Shown here: positions 1 to 9,377 of the stretch, in pieces | How positions within the stretch are numbered: position 1 is the first letter of the stretch | Layout of the letters: every line of letters begins with the position of its first letter | Position numbers and translations under genes: made by a program | The notes under the pieces: model-generated | What the model was told of the DNA's origin: nothing | Databases searched by the model: none | What the model saw: the letters and a program-made list of their open reading frames with translations, nothing else | Source of the DNA: Paludibacteraceae bacterium | Lineage (GTDB): Bacteria > Bacteroidota > Bacteroidia > Bacteroidales > Paludibacteraceae | Assembly (NCBI GenBank): GCA_031292565.1 | Contig: JARLGW010000001.1 | Coordinates: forward strand, 868,001 to 932,000 | Reading direction: 5' to 3' | Length of the DNA: 64,000 nucleotides

Positions 1-185
1 TCCTGCAAATACTCAGGCAGGTCGTCATAATTCATCGCCCAGCGTGTGGTAAACGACACGGGGGCGTGCGACGAAATGCCATAAGCCTTAAACCCTTTGG
101 AAACAGCATACTGTACAAATGCTTCCATCGAAGCATGACCATCACAAAAACTACAATGACTATGAAAATTAGAAAGATATTGCAT
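1..185 (-). CDS. PHP-domain phosphatase, histidinol-phosphatase type (partial)
   Basis: The reverse strand reads an ATG at 185 followed by about 61 codons that run off the left edge. The N-terminus carries a His-Ser-His metal-binding motif (HSHCSFCDGHASMEAF), the first motif of PHP metallophosphoesterases, and then AYGISSHAP, typical of the histidinol-phosphatase branch that removes phosphate from L-histidinol phosphate in histidine synthesis. Only the first fifth or so of the protein is present, so the substrate cannot be decided; PHP proteins of this branch also act on other phosphoesters. It lies downstream of kup on the same strand, separated by a hairpin terminator, so it is probably transcribed separately. 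Confidence 0.75.
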   Translation of the reverse strand, partial: MQYLSNFHSHCSFCDGHASMEAFVQYAVSKGFKAYGISSHAPVSFTTRWAMNYDDLPEYLQ

Positions 186-200
186 GGTGCAAAGTTACAA

Positions 201-240
201 TTTATTGAAAAAAAAAGAGCAGTTTTATTTTACTGCTCTT
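201..240 (-). terminator. Intrinsic terminator of kup
   Basis: A perfect 9-bp stem (AAGAGCAGT 215-223 with ACTGCTCTT 232-240) with an 8-nt loop lies just after the kup stop codon. On the reverse strand it is followed by a run of nine T, the layout of a rho-independent terminator. Confidence 0.75.
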
Positions 241-246
241 CATCTT

Positions 247-2265
247 TTATCTATTTTTAATCGGATTAACCTGTTCCAGTTCCTCACTTTCTATTTCTTC
301 TTCCGATTCTTTTTCTATGTTATCAATACGCTTTATATGGCTTTCGTAGGTCTGATTAATGATTAACGGTACCTGTTCCATTTGCACGTTGCTCGTATCA
401 AGCCCATACGCCTTTATGTCCGTAATACCCAAATGAGCAAACACGGTATAGAAATTCATAATAAATTTATCGCGAATGGAGAATCCATGATCGTAGTTAT
501 GAACACGATGAATAACAATAAATTTAAAATCACCGTCAACATTATGTTTCCTCAACGATGGATACGTACTTCTCAAGTCAAACTCCTTACTTTTAATCAA
601 GTCGGAAATAACACGGCGGAAGTATAAATTTAGCTGAGGCTGCATTCTAAATCCTACACGGAATTCAAGTCGGAATAAAGTTCCGGGAATAATTTCTTCA
701 AAGGAATATTGATTTGTATATGGCTCATCCACGAAGTGCATGTGCAAAATCCAGTAATGGTCTGCCCGCTTCGGATGCTTATTTACAATAGAATATACAA
801 TTTTACTCTCAATATCCGACGAATAATCGGCCTTGCTTAGAAAAACCAGATTCGTTGCATATTTTGGTATCGATTCATCATCCTTAATATCCTGTAGCAG
901 CCCGGCATAATCCTTAATTTTGAAGAACTGAATGTATTTGTTTTTAATTTTCCGCCCATTATACCACACGTACATAATCAAGGTAAATACGCCTGCCAAG
1001 CTCACGGTTAAAGCACCACCTTCCATAAACTTAAACATGTTGGCTACAAAGAATGAAGTTTCGATGGATAAAAATAAAATCCCAAATAAGACTATGAAAA
1101 TCATGGGTCTGTTAATCGATTTCATATAATTGAGCAGCAGGATGGTAGTCATCAACATGGTGATGGTAATAGACAGACCGTAGGCCGCTTCCATGCGGGA
1201 TGAACTTCTAAAAATCAACACGATGATGATACACGAAACCAACAAAAACCAGTTGACAAACGAAATATACAACTGACCTTTCACGTTGGATGGGTGACTA
1301 ATACGCTGACGTGGCCAAAAATTGAGCGACATGGCTTCGTTGAAGATCGTAAAGAGGCCACTTATCAAGGCTTGACTGGCAATGATGGCCGCCGCGGTGG
1401 AAATAATGATTCCAAAGAATAAAAACCACGAGGGCATGATGCCAAAAAATGGGTTGGTGCCATGGTTTTGAGTAGTAAGAATCCACGCTCCTTGCCCCAG
1501 GTAATTCAAAATCAACGTGGCTTTTACAAAAACCCAGCTTACACGGATGTTTTGAATACCGCAATGACCTAGATCCGAGTACAACGCTTCGGCTCCAGTG
1601 GTACAAAGAAATACGGCACCTAATAATAAAAATCCACTGGGCGTATCAATCAACAAACGGACAGCACACATGGGGTTGAATGCCTGTATGATTTGCGGAA
1701 AATGACTTATTTGTACCACTCCCAAAACACCTAGGGTAGAGAACCATACAAACATGATAGGGCCGTAGAACCGTCCGATAAGATGCGTGCCAAACTGCTG
1801 AATAATGAAAAGGGCACAAAGGATGCCGATTACAATTTCTATGACAGGCACACCAGGATGAAAGGCATCTAACCCTTCAATGGCTGACATTACGGTGATG
1901 GACGGGGTAATAATACCATCGGCAATCAGCGCACTGGCTCCAATAATGGCTACAATGTAAATAGTAGATTTTTTCTTTTTCTTTAGCAAGGCATATAATG
2001 CCAAAATTCCACCTTCACCACGGTTATCAGCACGCAGTGTAATGATTACATATTTTATCGTGGTTTGCAACGTCAACGTCCAAATGATACACGATAAAGC
2101 TCCGGTTATGTAATCAAAATTAATTTGCCCTCGTCCAAAATTCACGATGGCTTTCATCACGTATAAAGGAGATGTACCAATATCTCCATATACAATACCT
2201 AAAGTAATAACAAGCCCGACAAAACTGAGCTTGTGGATATTACTGTGCGAACTCTTTGTTTCCAT
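247..2265 (-). CDS. kup: KUP-family potassium uptake transporter
   Basis: At 672 aa it has the usual length of Kup/HAK/KT transporters, which import K+ by proton symport across the inner membrane. The signature GDIGTSPLYV is at residues 27-36. About twelve hydrophobic segments fill the first 460 residues, and a hydrophilic cytoplasmic domain of about 200 residues follows, ending in a Glu-rich tail. It is a single-gene unit with its own -7 box upstream and a terminator directly after it. Nothing is missing and no accessory subunit is nearby. The family assignment is secure; regulation is not visible. Confidence 0.95.
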   Translation of the reverse strand: METKSSHSNIHKLSFVGLVITLGIVYGDIGTSPLYVMKAIVNFGRGQINFDYITGALSCIIWTLTLQTTIKYVIITLRADNRGEGGILALYALLKKKKKSTIYIVAIIGASALIADGIITPSITVMSAIEGLDAFHPGVPVIEIVIGILCALFIIQQFGTHLIGRFYGPIMFVWFSTLGVLGVVQISHFPQIIQAFNPMCAVRLLIDTPSGFLLLGAVFLCTTGAEALYSDLGHCGIQNIRVSWVFVKATLILNYLGQGAWILTTQNHGTNPFFGIMPSWFLFFGIIISTAAAIIASQALISGLFTIFNEAMSLNFWPRQRISHPSNVKGQLYISFVNWFLLVSCIIIVLIFRSSSRMEAAYGLSITITMLMTTILLLNYMKSINRPMIFIVLFGILFLSIETSFFVANMFKFMEGGALTVSLAGVFTLIMYVWYNGRKIKNKYIQFFKIKDYAGLLQDIKDDESIPKYATNLVFLSKADYSSDIESKIVYSIVNKHPKRADHYWILHMHFVDEPYTNQYSFEEIIPGTLFRLEFRVGFRMQPQLNLYFRRVISDLIKSKEFDLRSTYPSLRKHNVDGDFKFIVIHRVHNYDHGFSIRDKFIMNFYTVFAHLGITDIKAYGLDTSNVQMEQVPLIINQTYESHIKRIDNIEKESEEEIESEELEQVNPIKNR

Positions 2266-2305
2266 GCATTAAGTTAAAATAAAAATAGCTTGAATATTTT
2301 TTTGT

Positions 2306-2313
2306 CAAATATA
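2306..2313 (-). promoter_or_regulatory. Candidate -7 box of kup
   Basis: The reverse strand reads TATATTTG, a perfect match to the Bacteroidota -7 consensus TAnnTTTG, about 41 nt upstream of the kup ATG. No clear -33 TTTG lies at the right distance, so this is a weak call. Confidence 0.3.
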
Positions 2314-2420
2314 TTCAATAAATTACGGAATTATGCTGTAAAACATATAAAAATGCTGTCTTTTTGTAAATTTTATACATTAGTCTTAAAAAATGAAAGT
2401 GCAAAAGGCCACAAATGTAG

Positions 2421-2460
2421 AAATAAAAAACAGACAATCAAATGCTTAATTGTCTGTTTT
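2421..2460 (-). terminator. Intrinsic terminator of the TPM-domain gene
   Basis: A perfect 12-bp stem (AAAACAGACAAT 2427-2438 with its complement 2449-2460) has a 10-nt loop. On the reverse strand a T-rich run follows. It sits 38 bp past the stop codon of the gene ending at 2499. Confidence 0.75.
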
Positions 2461-2498
2461 CTTATTACAATGCTGTAACATTAAATAAGGTTAAAATC

Positions 2499-3005
2499 TT
2501 AATTCCAAACCTTCATTAGTGAAAGTAAACCTTGTTTGGTGCCTGCAAAATAGTTGCCTTTGGAGTAGGCGGGAATCATATCGGAGTTAATAATCTTCTT
2601 GCAGGTTTCGTTCATAAGCAGTTTCTCAGTACCGTAGGCCGTGGTTATCCTCACAGTGTGTAGCGATTTGCTTACAATGATAAGCAACGAGTTTTTGGCC
2701 TCATTGTGCCCTATTAAATTCCAGTTGTTGGACAGGTCTTTAGAGAAATCGTTTATGTTGCTGTATGGTTCATACGATTTTATAGTAATAACGGCGATGC
2801 CACTATTTGTTTTTGCCTCAAAAGCCGAAATGATAGAATTCAATTCGCTTTGCTGCTGTTGGGTAAACAAGCCTTCCACATCGGTTACCCAGCCATCTTC
2901 CGGTAAGGCGAATTTTTTTATTAGTTGGGCTTGAGTGGTTAATGTTAACGTGAAGAAAAACACCAGCGCGATTAATCCCTTTCTTGAAATCATAAATAAA
3001 GTCAA
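2499..3005 (-). CDS. Secreted TPM-domain protein (YgcG/Psb32 type)
   Basis: The protein has 168 aa. After a signal peptide (cleavage probably after TTQA, near residue 26) comes a single TPM domain, named after TLP18.3, Psb32 and MOLO-1. The typical N-terminal part reads GWVTDVEGLFTQQQQ and the core is AKNSLLIIVSK. Many bacterial relatives add a membrane helix and a glycine-rich tail; this one ends right after the domain, so it should be a soluble periplasmic protein. Some family members have weak phosphatase activity, but the bacterial role is unknown. The ORF start at 3005 lies four codons before a second Met (2993) that is an equally good start. Monocistronic, with its own terminator. Confidence 0.8.
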   Translation of the reverse strand: MTLFMISRKGLIALVFFFTLTLTTQAQLIKKFALPEDGWVTDVEGLFTQQQQSELNSIISAFEAKTNSGIAVITIKSYEPYSNINDFSKDLSNNWNLIGHNEAKNSLLIIVSKSLHTVRITTAYGTEKLLMNETCKKIINSDMIPAYSKGNYFAGTKQGLLSLMKVWN

Positions 3006-3117
3006 TGTGTTTAATAGAAGTTTCTGTTGTGCCTTTATTTAAGGACACTTTAATAAACGCTAAAAGTAGAGAAATAATATAAAGGAGTGTGCGTTTTTTT
3101 GTATTTTAGAGTGTTAA

Positions 3118-3154
3118 AATCATTGCCGGTGGAATGAACAAGCCGGCAATGATT
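3118..3154 (+). promoter_or_regulatory. Inverted repeat in the bcp leader
   Basis: A perfect 12-bp inverted repeat (AATCATTGCCGG 3118-3129 and its complement 3143-3154, 13-nt loop) ends 38 nt before the bcp start. No T-run follows on either strand, so it is not an obvious terminator. It could be an operator or a leader hairpin. Confidence 0.45.
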
Positions 3155-3192
3155 CGTGTTACAATGCATAACCATTTAAAAAAGATATAATT

Positions 3193-3651
3193 ATGATACA
3201 GAAAGGTGAAAAAGCCCCCGGCTTTAAGGGTGTGAATCAAAACGGACAGGAGATAAGCTTATCGCAGTTTAAAGGGAAAAAGGTAGTGCTTTATTTTTAT
3301 CCGAAGGACAATACTCCCGGCTGCACCGCCGAAGCATGTAACCTGAACGATAATTACCAGTATTGGCTGGGCAAAGGCTATGAAGTGATAGGTGTGAGTC
3401 CCGATTCAGTGGATTCGCATAAAAAGTTTGAAGAGAAATTCAATCTCTCGTTCAACCTGATTGCCGACACGGAGAAAGAAATTTTGCAGGCTTACGGGGC
3501 GTGGGGCGAAAAGAAAAACTATGGCAAAACCTACATGGGCGTGCTGCGGACTACCTTTATCATTGATGAAAACGGGGTGGTGGAAAATGTGTTCGCAAAA
3601 GTGGATACCAAGAACCACACAGAACAGATACAAAAAGAATTAGGATTATAA
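3193..3651 (+). CDS. bcp: Thioredoxin-dependent thiol peroxidase Bcp (peroxiredoxin Q)
   Basis: At 152 aa this is standard length for the BCP/PrxQ family, which reduces H2O2 and organic hydroperoxides with electrons from thioredoxin in the cytoplasm. The peroxidatic Cys44 lies in NTPGCTAEAC and the resolving Cys49 five residues later, the spacing of atypical 2-Cys members. The thioredoxin fold is intact (VVLYFYPKD before the active site, TTFIIDENG in the C-terminal half). It stands alone between divergent and convergent neighbours, with an inverted repeat in its leader and a bidirectional terminator behind it. Confidence 0.95.
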   Translation: MIQKGEKAPGFKGVNQNGQEISLSQFKGKKVVLYFYPKDNTPGCTAEACNLNDNYQYWLGKGYEVIGVSPDSVDSHKKFEEKFNLSFNLIADTEKEILQAYGAWGEKKNYGKTYMGVLRTTFIIDENGVVENVFAKVDTKNHTEQIQKELGL

Positions 3652-3741
3652 AAAAAGATAAATCAAAGGTTCGGGGTTGAATGTAAAATTTAAACCGTTA
3701 CTACATTATAGAAAAAGCACCCACAACGTTTGGGAAAAACT

Positions 3742-3772
3742 GAATAGGCGACATTAATAATGTCGCCTATTC
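3742..3772. terminator. Bidirectional terminator between bcp and the histidine kinase gene
   Basis: A perfect 14-bp stem (GAATAGGCGACATT 3742-3755 with 3759-3772) with a 3-nt loop lies between two convergent genes. The reverse strand has a T-run after the stem; the forward side is less T-rich. Confidence 0.7.
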
Positions 3773-3841
3773 TTATGTAATCAAAAAAAATTATAAACAC
3801 TAATACTTTTCGGCAAACGTACTTACGGAGCACTACTATAA

Positions 3842-5602
3842 CTAACTAGTCTTACTAAGTGTAAATAAGAATTCAAGCCCCCCTTCTGCTCTATTCCTGG
3901 CCGTAATTTTACCATGATGGAAGAGTACGGCGTTCTTTACAATAGCCAGTCCAAGCCCGGTACCACCCATCTTACGCGAACGCCCCGTGTCAACCCGGTA
4001 AAACCGCTCGAACAACCGAGATAGGTGCTCTTCGCTAACACCGGCACCGGTATCGTAGCACGAAAAATAGAAATAATTTTCATCTTCCCGGTAACAATGG
4101 ATACCCAGGGTAAAACCGGTTCCGGCATAGGCCAGCGAATTGTCCACTAGATTTCTGAATATGGAATACAATAAAGACCGATTGCCTTTAATAACCATTA
4201 CCGTTTGGGTACTTCTATCCACAACCACTTTTTTCTCTTCAATCTGGAGCGAAACATCTTTCAGCACATCGGTAATCACTTCATTTACATGTATCAATTC
4301 CCGTTCAAACAAGCTGTCGGCCTCATCAATTTTATTCAGCAACGAAATATCTTGTAGCAACTGCGTAAGCCGGGTGGCTTGTACAAAGCAACGCTCGATA
4401 AAAAACTTCAAGCGCTCAGGGTCCATTTCCGGGTTATTGATAATCGTTTCCATATACCCTTGAATGCTGCTTACCGGAGTTTTCAGTTCGTGCGAAACAT
4501 TTTGCGTGAGCTGCCGTTTTAGCTGATTCTCCTGCTCCTGCTGGGTAATGTCGTTAATGGATATTTCAAAGCTATTATCCTGAAAGATAATACACTTAAC
4601 AATAAACACACGTCCATTTTTGCGCAACGTGAGGTGCTCCCTGAAAATACGGTTTATATCATCCTTAGAAAGTACATTGTCAATAAAATTATTTATCTCG
4701 GCAAACTCAGGAAGTTCAAACACCTCGTCGGTCTTATCCAACTGGCGATCTGATATTACATCAATATATTGCAGGAAGTGATTGTTAACCAATATTTCTT
4801 TCTTTTGGTGTGAAAAAATAGCTAGCCCCTCCTGCGAAATTTGTAAGTGCTTGTACAGTTTTTCGCGTTCGGTATAAAGGTCGTCGCGCGTACGGCGTAA
4901 GCGTTTGTAAATATCTACTATATACGAACTTATTTCGCCCAACTCATCATTGGTGAAATGGTGTTCTTTTCCGGCAATAGTATCTTTCTCTGCATTAAAA
5001 GCAAAATCACGTAATTGTGAAATTGATTTGCCAATGCGGGACGAGATATAGACCAGCACCACCACAGTTAGTATAAACATTAGAATCATAAAGTATAGGA
5101 ACAACGGATTGGCATTAAGCATATCCATAACATCTACATTATAAGGCAATGCACTACGCACAAAATAATGGTCGAACTTATTGGCCACGTAATAATATTC
5201 TTTGTCGGTAGAGGCCGAATGTCGGATAGCGGAACCCGATCCGGTTTTTAATGCCTGCTGAATTTCCGGGCGGTAAAAATGGTTCTCCAGTTTTTTCCGA
5301 TGCCCTACAAAGGAATCGAACAGCACGTCGCCGTTACTCGTCATCACGGTAACGCGAAGCGTGGTGTCAGGGAATAGCTTAACCAGGCTATCCAACGAAT
5401 CGAAATCATAATCTTTGTGATAAAGATACCGAACCACAATCTTATTGTAATCGGACAAAGAAGATTCCAGCTTATCCACGCAAAATTGTTTTTCCCTTTG
5501 GTACTGAAAAAGGGTAACAACACTGGAAAAGAAAAGAAAGATGGCGAAAAAGTAGATGAAGAGCCGTTGGTCAAAACGAATCCGCTTAGGAAATATCTTC
5601 AT
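3842..5602 (-). CDS. Sensor histidine kinase (PhoR-like)
   Basis: The protein has 586 aa. Transmembrane helices at about 14-33 and 167-187 flank a periplasmic sensor region of about 130 residues. A HAMP-like linker (about 188-245) and a PAS-like region (about 250-355) come next. The HisKA box holds the phospho-acceptor His371 (NVSHELKTP), and the ATPase domain shows N box NLVDNSLAYAG, DTGAGVSEEHL and GGTGLGLAIVKN. It should phosphorylate the response regulator encoded 61 bp upstream on the same strand. The architecture is that of PhoR/WalK-type kinases, but no phosphate genes are nearby, so the signal is unknown. Confidence 0.92.
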   Translation of the reverse strand: MKIFPKRIRFDQRLFIYFFAIFLFFSSVVTLFQYQREKQFCVDKLESSLSDYNKIVVRYLYHKDYDFDSLDSLVKLFPDTTLRVTVMTSNGDVLFDSFVGHRKKLENHFYRPEIQQALKTGSGSAIRHSASTDKEYYYVANKFDHYFVRSALPYNVDVMDMLNANPLFLYFMILMFILTVVVLVYISSRIGKSISQLRDFAFNAEKDTIAGKEHHFTNDELGEISSYIVDIYKRLRRTRDDLYTEREKLYKHLQISQEGLAIFSHQKKEILVNNHFLQYIDVISDRQLDKTDEVFELPEFAEINNFIDNVLSKDDINRIFREHLTLRKNGRVFIVKCIIFQDNSFEISINDITQQEQENQLKRQLTQNVSHELKTPVSSIQGYMETIINNPEMDPERLKFFIERCFVQATRLTQLLQDISLLNKIDEADSLFERELIHVNEVITDVLKDVSLQIEEKKVVVDRSTQTVMVIKGNRSLLYSIFRNLVDNSLAYAGTGFTLGIHCYREDENYFYFSCYDTGAGVSEEHLSRLFERFYRVDTGRSRKMGGTGLGLAIVKNAVLFHHGKITARNRAEGGLEFLFTLSKTS

Positions 5603-5663
5603 GTTGATTGAATTAATGAACTAACCTGACACAAAAATACAAAATTAACAGGTTGTCAAACTG

Positions 5664-6368
5664 TTATTTAGTTGAAAACTGTTCGTACGTTTCAAAACAA
5701 TAGCCATACCCTAGGCGGGTAACGATATTTTTTCCGTATTGGCCTATTTTTTTACGCAACCGGGTAATATTCACATCAATAGTTCTGTCCAGCACGTAAA
5801 CCTCATCCGTCCAAATACGAGAAAGAATTTCTTCGCGGGAAAACACCCGGTTCTGATTTTCCAAAAACAATTTCAGTATTTCAAATTCCTTCTTGGTTAA
5901 TGATACATCTTCATTATTCAACCGCACTTTTTTCTGATTTACAATCAATTGAAGATCTTCATATTCCAGCACTTCGGCTTCGGGTTCCGATTGCACGGCA
6001 TTGCGACGAAGCACCACTTTTACGCGGGCACACACTTCGCGGATGGAGAATGGCTTGGATATATAATCGTCAGCACCAATGGTAAAACCCGTAAGCTTAT
6101 CGTTCTCGGTATCTTTAGCCGTAAGAAAAATAATAGGGATATTGGCCAGTTTTTCATTTTTACGAAGAATGCTTGCCATTTTGAACCCGGAAATTTCGCC
6201 CATCATCACATCCAGCATCAACAAATCATATTGCGACAAGTCCTTGGTTAAAGCCTCTTCGGCGGAAAAAGCCGTATCCACAGTATATCCCTCTGTTTCG
6301 AGATTGAATTGAAGAATTTCGCATAAATCCTCCTCATCATCTACCACTAAAATTTTGTATTTATTCAT
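5664..6368 (-). CDS. OmpR/PhoB-family response regulator
   Basis: The protein has 234 aa, the usual length. The receiver domain has the acidic pair Asp10/Asp11, phospho-acceptor Asp53 (LLMLDVMMG) and the conserved Lys in DDYISKPFS. The C-terminal winged helix reads LTKKEFEILKLFLE and ends with the recognition region RTIDVNITRLRKKIG. It should bind direct repeats next to promoters when phosphorylated by the kinase gene that follows 61 bp downstream. Two direct repeats lie in its own upstream region, which suggests autoregulation. Confidence 0.92.
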   Translation of the reverse strand: MNKYKILVVDDEEDLCEILQFNLETEGYTVDTAFSAEEALTKDLSQYDLLMLDVMMGEISGFKMASILRKNEKLANIPIIFLTAKDTENDKLTGFTIGADDYISKPFSIREVCARVKVVLRRNAVQSEPEAEVLEYEDLQLIVNQKKVRLNNEDVSLTKKEFEILKLFLENQNRVFSREEILSRIWTDEVYVLDRTIDVNITRLRKKIGQYGKNIVTRLGYGYCFETYEQFSTK

Positions 6369-6406
6369 GTTGTCTTACAGTTGTAGTGTAATCATTTTTA
6401 ACTTTA

Positions 6407-6457
6407 CAAAGATTATAAATGCATATAACAAATATATGTAATAAATGTTACAAATAT
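6407..6457 (-). promoter_or_regulatory. Candidate autoregulatory promoter of the response regulator
   Basis: The reverse strand carries AATCTTTG (6407-6414, one mismatch to the -7 consensus). Upstream lie two direct repeats, TAACAAATAT at 6426-6435 and TTACAAATAT at 6448-6457 as read on the forward strand (9 of 10 identical), 22 bp or two helical turns apart. The nearer copy overlaps the -33 position. Tandem direct repeats there are what OmpR-type regulators bind. Confidence 0.4.
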
Positions 6458-6471
6458 GTGTCAAAATAGAA

Positions 6472-7263
6472 TCAGTCCTCATTACTTAGGCTTACCTCAC
6501 CATCGTAGTACACAATTTTCCAATTACCCTGGGCATCCTCTACTAGAGCAGTTAACGATTCCACCCAGTCGCCCGAATTAAGATAGTGAATAGTACCTAT
6601 ATATTTATTTTCAGGCTGGTGGATGTGTCCGCAAATAAGCCCGTCCACATGTTTAAACTTGGCAAACTTTATCATTTCGTTTTCAAAATCGGAAAGATAA
6701 GAAACCACCCGTTTCACCTTTTTCTTTATAGCTTGGGATATAGAGTGATAGGGCAACCCCTTCTTTTGTCTCTTCTTATTATGCCTTTTGTTTATCCACA
6801 GCAAAAACACATACCCCACGTCGCCTAGCATGGCTAACCACGGAATCCGTGAGGTGATAGGATCAAAAATATCGCCATGCAACACAAAATATTTTTTGCC
6901 ATGCGAATAGTGGATATAACTTTTCACCACCCTGAAATTTAATATCTTTATAGGCAGCACATGATCTAGAAAATCATCGTGGTTTCCTCTCACATAAATA
7001 ACTTTGGTATCGCCTTTTTCCATCATTTTCATTACAACACGAAAAAAGCGGGTATATCTTTTACGCCAGCGTGCTCCACTTTTTTGAAGCTGCCATCCAT
7101 CAATTATATCTCCATTAAGAATAAGCTTATCACATTTCACCGATTCCAAAAAATTGATCACCTCATTTACTTTTGCATGGTTGTTTCCTACGTGAATATC
7201 GGAAAGAACTACAGTAGCATAATACGTCTTTTCTTGCATGATTAAATTGTTTTTACTATGCAA
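6472..7263 (-). CDS. LpxH-like metallophosphoesterase (putative UDP-2,3-diacylglucosamine diphosphatase)
   Basis: The protein has 263 aa. Calcineurin-type metal motifs are in order: LSDIHVG, LNGDIIDGW, YVRGNHDD, YFVLHGD and ICGHIHQPE. Proteins of this group (COG2908-like) are commonly annotated as UDP-2,3-diacylglucosamine diphosphatase, which releases lipid X in lipid A synthesis, but classical LpxH is a distinct, shorter branch, so the substrate is inferred. The start at 7263 is preferred because AAGGA lies 7 nt before it; an internal Met nine codons in (7239) is the alternative. It is divergent from lepA. lpxB lies elsewhere in the window. Confidence 0.8.
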   Translation of the reverse strand: MHSKNNLIMQEKTYYATVVLSDIHVGNNHAKVNEVINFLESVKCDKLILNGDIIDGWQLQKSGARWRKRYTRFFRVVMKMMEKGDTKVIYVRGNHDDFLDHVLPIKILNFRVVKSYIHYSHGKKYFVLHGDIFDPITSRIPWLAMLGDVGYVFLLWINKRHNKKRQKKGLPYHSISQAIKKKVKRVVSYLSDFENEMIKFAKFKHVDGLICGHIHQPENKYIGTIHYLNSGDWVESLTALVEDAQGNWKIVYYDGEVSLSNED

Positions 7264-7285
7264 TTATCCTTTTTATAAACTTTAA

Positions 7286-7293
7286 CAAAGTTA
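7286..7293 (-). promoter_or_regulatory. Candidate -7 box of the metallophosphoesterase gene
   Basis: The reverse strand reads TAACTTTG, a perfect TAnnTTTG match 22 nt upstream of the chosen start. The -33 element is not clear. Confidence 0.3.
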
Positions 7294-7445
7294 GAGGCAC
7301 TTGTTGACATACATATATCAAACGGATTACAAATCAGTGACAAAAAAACAGGAGAAAAATTTAAACTAAAGGAGAGTAAATATCGGCTATAAAAATCCGG
7401 CTCAAGAAAACTGTAACTTCCGTTAAAAAAGCCGGCATCCACCCC

Positions 7446-7477
7446 CTTGCCTACTCGTTTACTTTTTCTTACCTTCG
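7446..7477 (+). promoter_or_regulatory. Promoter of lepA
   Basis: CTTG (7446-7449) and TACCTTCG (7470-7477) are separated by 20 nt, each with one mismatch to the Bacteroidota -33 TTTG / -7 TAnnTTTG pattern. The -7 box ends 30 nt before the lepA ATG. Confidence 0.5.
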
Positions 7478-7507
7478 CAACGGAAACATATTGACACGCT
7501 TTTTTGT

Positions 7508-9295
7508 ATGAAAAATATTCGCAACTTTTGTATTATAGCTCATATTGACCACGGGAAAAGTACCCTTGCCGATCGCTTACTGGAATATACCAACACGGTA
7601 TCGGGCAAAGCCATGCAAGCACAGGTGCTGGACGACATGGATTTGGAACGTGAGCGAGGCATCACCATCAAGAGCCACGCCATCCAAATGAACTACACCT
7701 ACAAAGGAGAACAATATGTACTGAACCTGATAGATACCCCGGGGCACGTGGATTTCTCCTACGAAGTGTCACGCTCCATAGCTGCCTGCGAGGGCGCACT
7801 ACTTATTGTGGATGCCACACAGGGCATACAGGCTCAAACCATATCCAACCTATACATGGCGTTGGAACATGACCTGGAAATTATCCCGGTGATGAACAAG
7901 ATGGATATGGACAGTGCCATGCCCGAAGAGGTGGAGGATCAGATTGTGGAACTACTGGGCTGCAAGCGGGAAGAGATTATCCGCGCCAGTGGCAAAACAG
8001 GTATGGGTATCGACGAGATTCTTTCCGCCATTATAGAACAGGTAAAAGCTCCCGTGGGTGACCCGGAGGCTCCACTGCAATGCTTGATTTTCGACTCGGT
8101 GTTTAACTCCTTCCGCGGAATTATCGCATACTTCAAAATTATAAACGGCACCATTAATAAAGGTGACCTGGTGAAATTTGCGGCCACCGGAAAAGAATAT
8201 AATGCCGACGAAATAGGCATACTAAAACTAGAGATGAGCCCTACCAAAAGCTTAGGTGCGGGAAATGTAGGCTATATTATATCCGGTATTAAAACATCCA
8301 AAGAAGTAAAAGTGGGCGATACCATCACCCACGTGGCTCGTCCTTGTACTAAAGCCATCGCGGGGTTTGAAGAAGTAAAGCCAATGGTATTTGCCGGGGT
8401 ATATCCTATCGAAACAGAGGATTTTGAAGACCTTCGGGCTTCGATGGAAAAGCTCCAACTGAATGATGCTTCGCTCACGTTTGAACCCGAATCGTCTATG
8501 GCACTCGGCTTTGGTTTCCGTTGCGGATTCCTGGGCATGCTACACATGGAAATTATACAGGAACGACTGGACAGGGAATTCGACATGAGCGTGATTACCA
8601 CCGTGCCCAACGTACAATACAAAGTATATACCCGAAAAAACGAACTGATAGAAGTGCACAACCCTTCGGGCTTGCCCGACATCACGATGATAGACCGTAT
8701 TGAGGAACCTTATATCCGTGCATCCATCATTACCAAAACTTCGTTTATCGGACAAATAATGACGCTTTGCCTGGGTAAACGTGGTGAACTTATTAAGCAA
8801 GATTATATTTCGGGCGACCGCATCGAACTGATTTATGAGATGCCGTTGGGCGAAATCGTGTTCGACTTTTACGATAAACTAAAAAGCATCTCCAAGGGTT
8901 ATGCTTCTTTTGATTATCACATGATTGACTTCCGCCCTTCCAAGCTGGTAAAGCTGGATATATTGCTCAACAGCGAACCCGTGGATGCCCTTTCGTCACT
9001 CATTCACTTTGACAACTCGGTGAACCTTGGCCGACGCATGTGCGAGAAGCTACGCGAACTTATCCCCCGCCAACAGTTTGATATTGCCATACAAGCAGCT
9101 ATTGGAGCTAAAATCATTGCCCGCGAAACCATCAAAGCCGTGCGCAAGGACGTAACCGCCAAATGTTATGGAGGTGATATTTCGCGTAAACGAAAATTGC
9201 TGGAAAAACAAAAGAAGGGTAAAAAACGTATGAAGCAAATAGGCAACGTGGAAGTACCACAAAAAGCTTTCCTTGCCGTGCTGAAACTGGATTAG
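7508..9295 (+). CDS. lepA: Elongation factor 4 (LepA), ribosome-associated GTPase
   Basis: At 595 aa it has the standard length. GTPase motifs are complete: P-loop [13 protein letters not shown] near residue 11, switch region [19 protein letters not shown], and NKMDM for guanine recognition. The EF-G-like domains follow, including [13 protein letters not shown], and the LepA-specific C-terminal domain with basic residues [22 protein letters not shown]4 acts on the ribosome and influences translocation and subunit biogenesis. In many proteobacteria lepA precedes lepB; here it is a single-gene unit with its own promoter and terminator. Confidence 0.98.
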   Translation: MKNIRNFCIIAHIDHGKSTLADRLLEYTNTVSGKAMQAQVLDDMDLERERGITIKSHAIQMNYTYKGEQYVLNLIDTPGHVDFSYEVSRSIAACEGALLIVDATQGIQAQTISNLYMALEHDLEIIPVMNKMDMDSAMPEEVEDQIVELLGCKREEIIRASGKTGMGIDEILSAIIEQVKAPVGDPEAPLQCLIFDSVFNSFRGIIAYFKIINGTINKGDLVKFAATGKEYNADEIGILKLEMSPTKSLGAGNVGYIISGIKTSKEVKVGDTITHVARPCTKAIAGFEEVKPMVFAGVYPIETEDFEDLRASMEKLQLNDASLTFEPESSMALGFGFRCGFLGMLHMEIIQERLDREFDMSVITTVPNVQYKVYTRKNELIEVHNPSGLPDITMIDRIEEPYIRASIITKTSFIGQIMTLCLGKRGELIKQDYISGDRIELIYEMPLGEIVFDFYDKLKSISKGYASFDYHMIDFRPSKLVKLDILLNSEPVDALSSLIHFDNSVNLGRRMCEKLRELIPRQQFDIAIQAAIGAKIIARETIKAVRKDVTAKCYGGDISRKRKLLEKQKKGKKRMKQIGNVEVPQKAFLAVLKLD

Positions 9296-9321
9296 ATTTA
9301 TCCTAAAAACATTATATAACG

Positions 9322-9358
9322 AGGCTGCCCGAAAAGTAAAATACTTTTCGGGCAGCCT
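9322..9358. terminator. Bidirectional terminator between lepA and the TonB-dependent receptor gene
   Basis: A perfect 17-bp stem (9322-9338 with 9342-9358) with a 3-nt loop lies between convergent genes. The forward side runs into TAAATTTTT, so it can stop lepA transcripts and probably the leftward five-gene unit as well. Confidence 0.85.
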
Positions 9359-9377
9359 TAAATTTTTCACCCTCTTG

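Noticed and set aside
2290..2478. 62-codon frame between kup and the TPM-domain gene
   Set aside because: It runs through the terminator hairpin of the TPM gene and shows no family or signal features.
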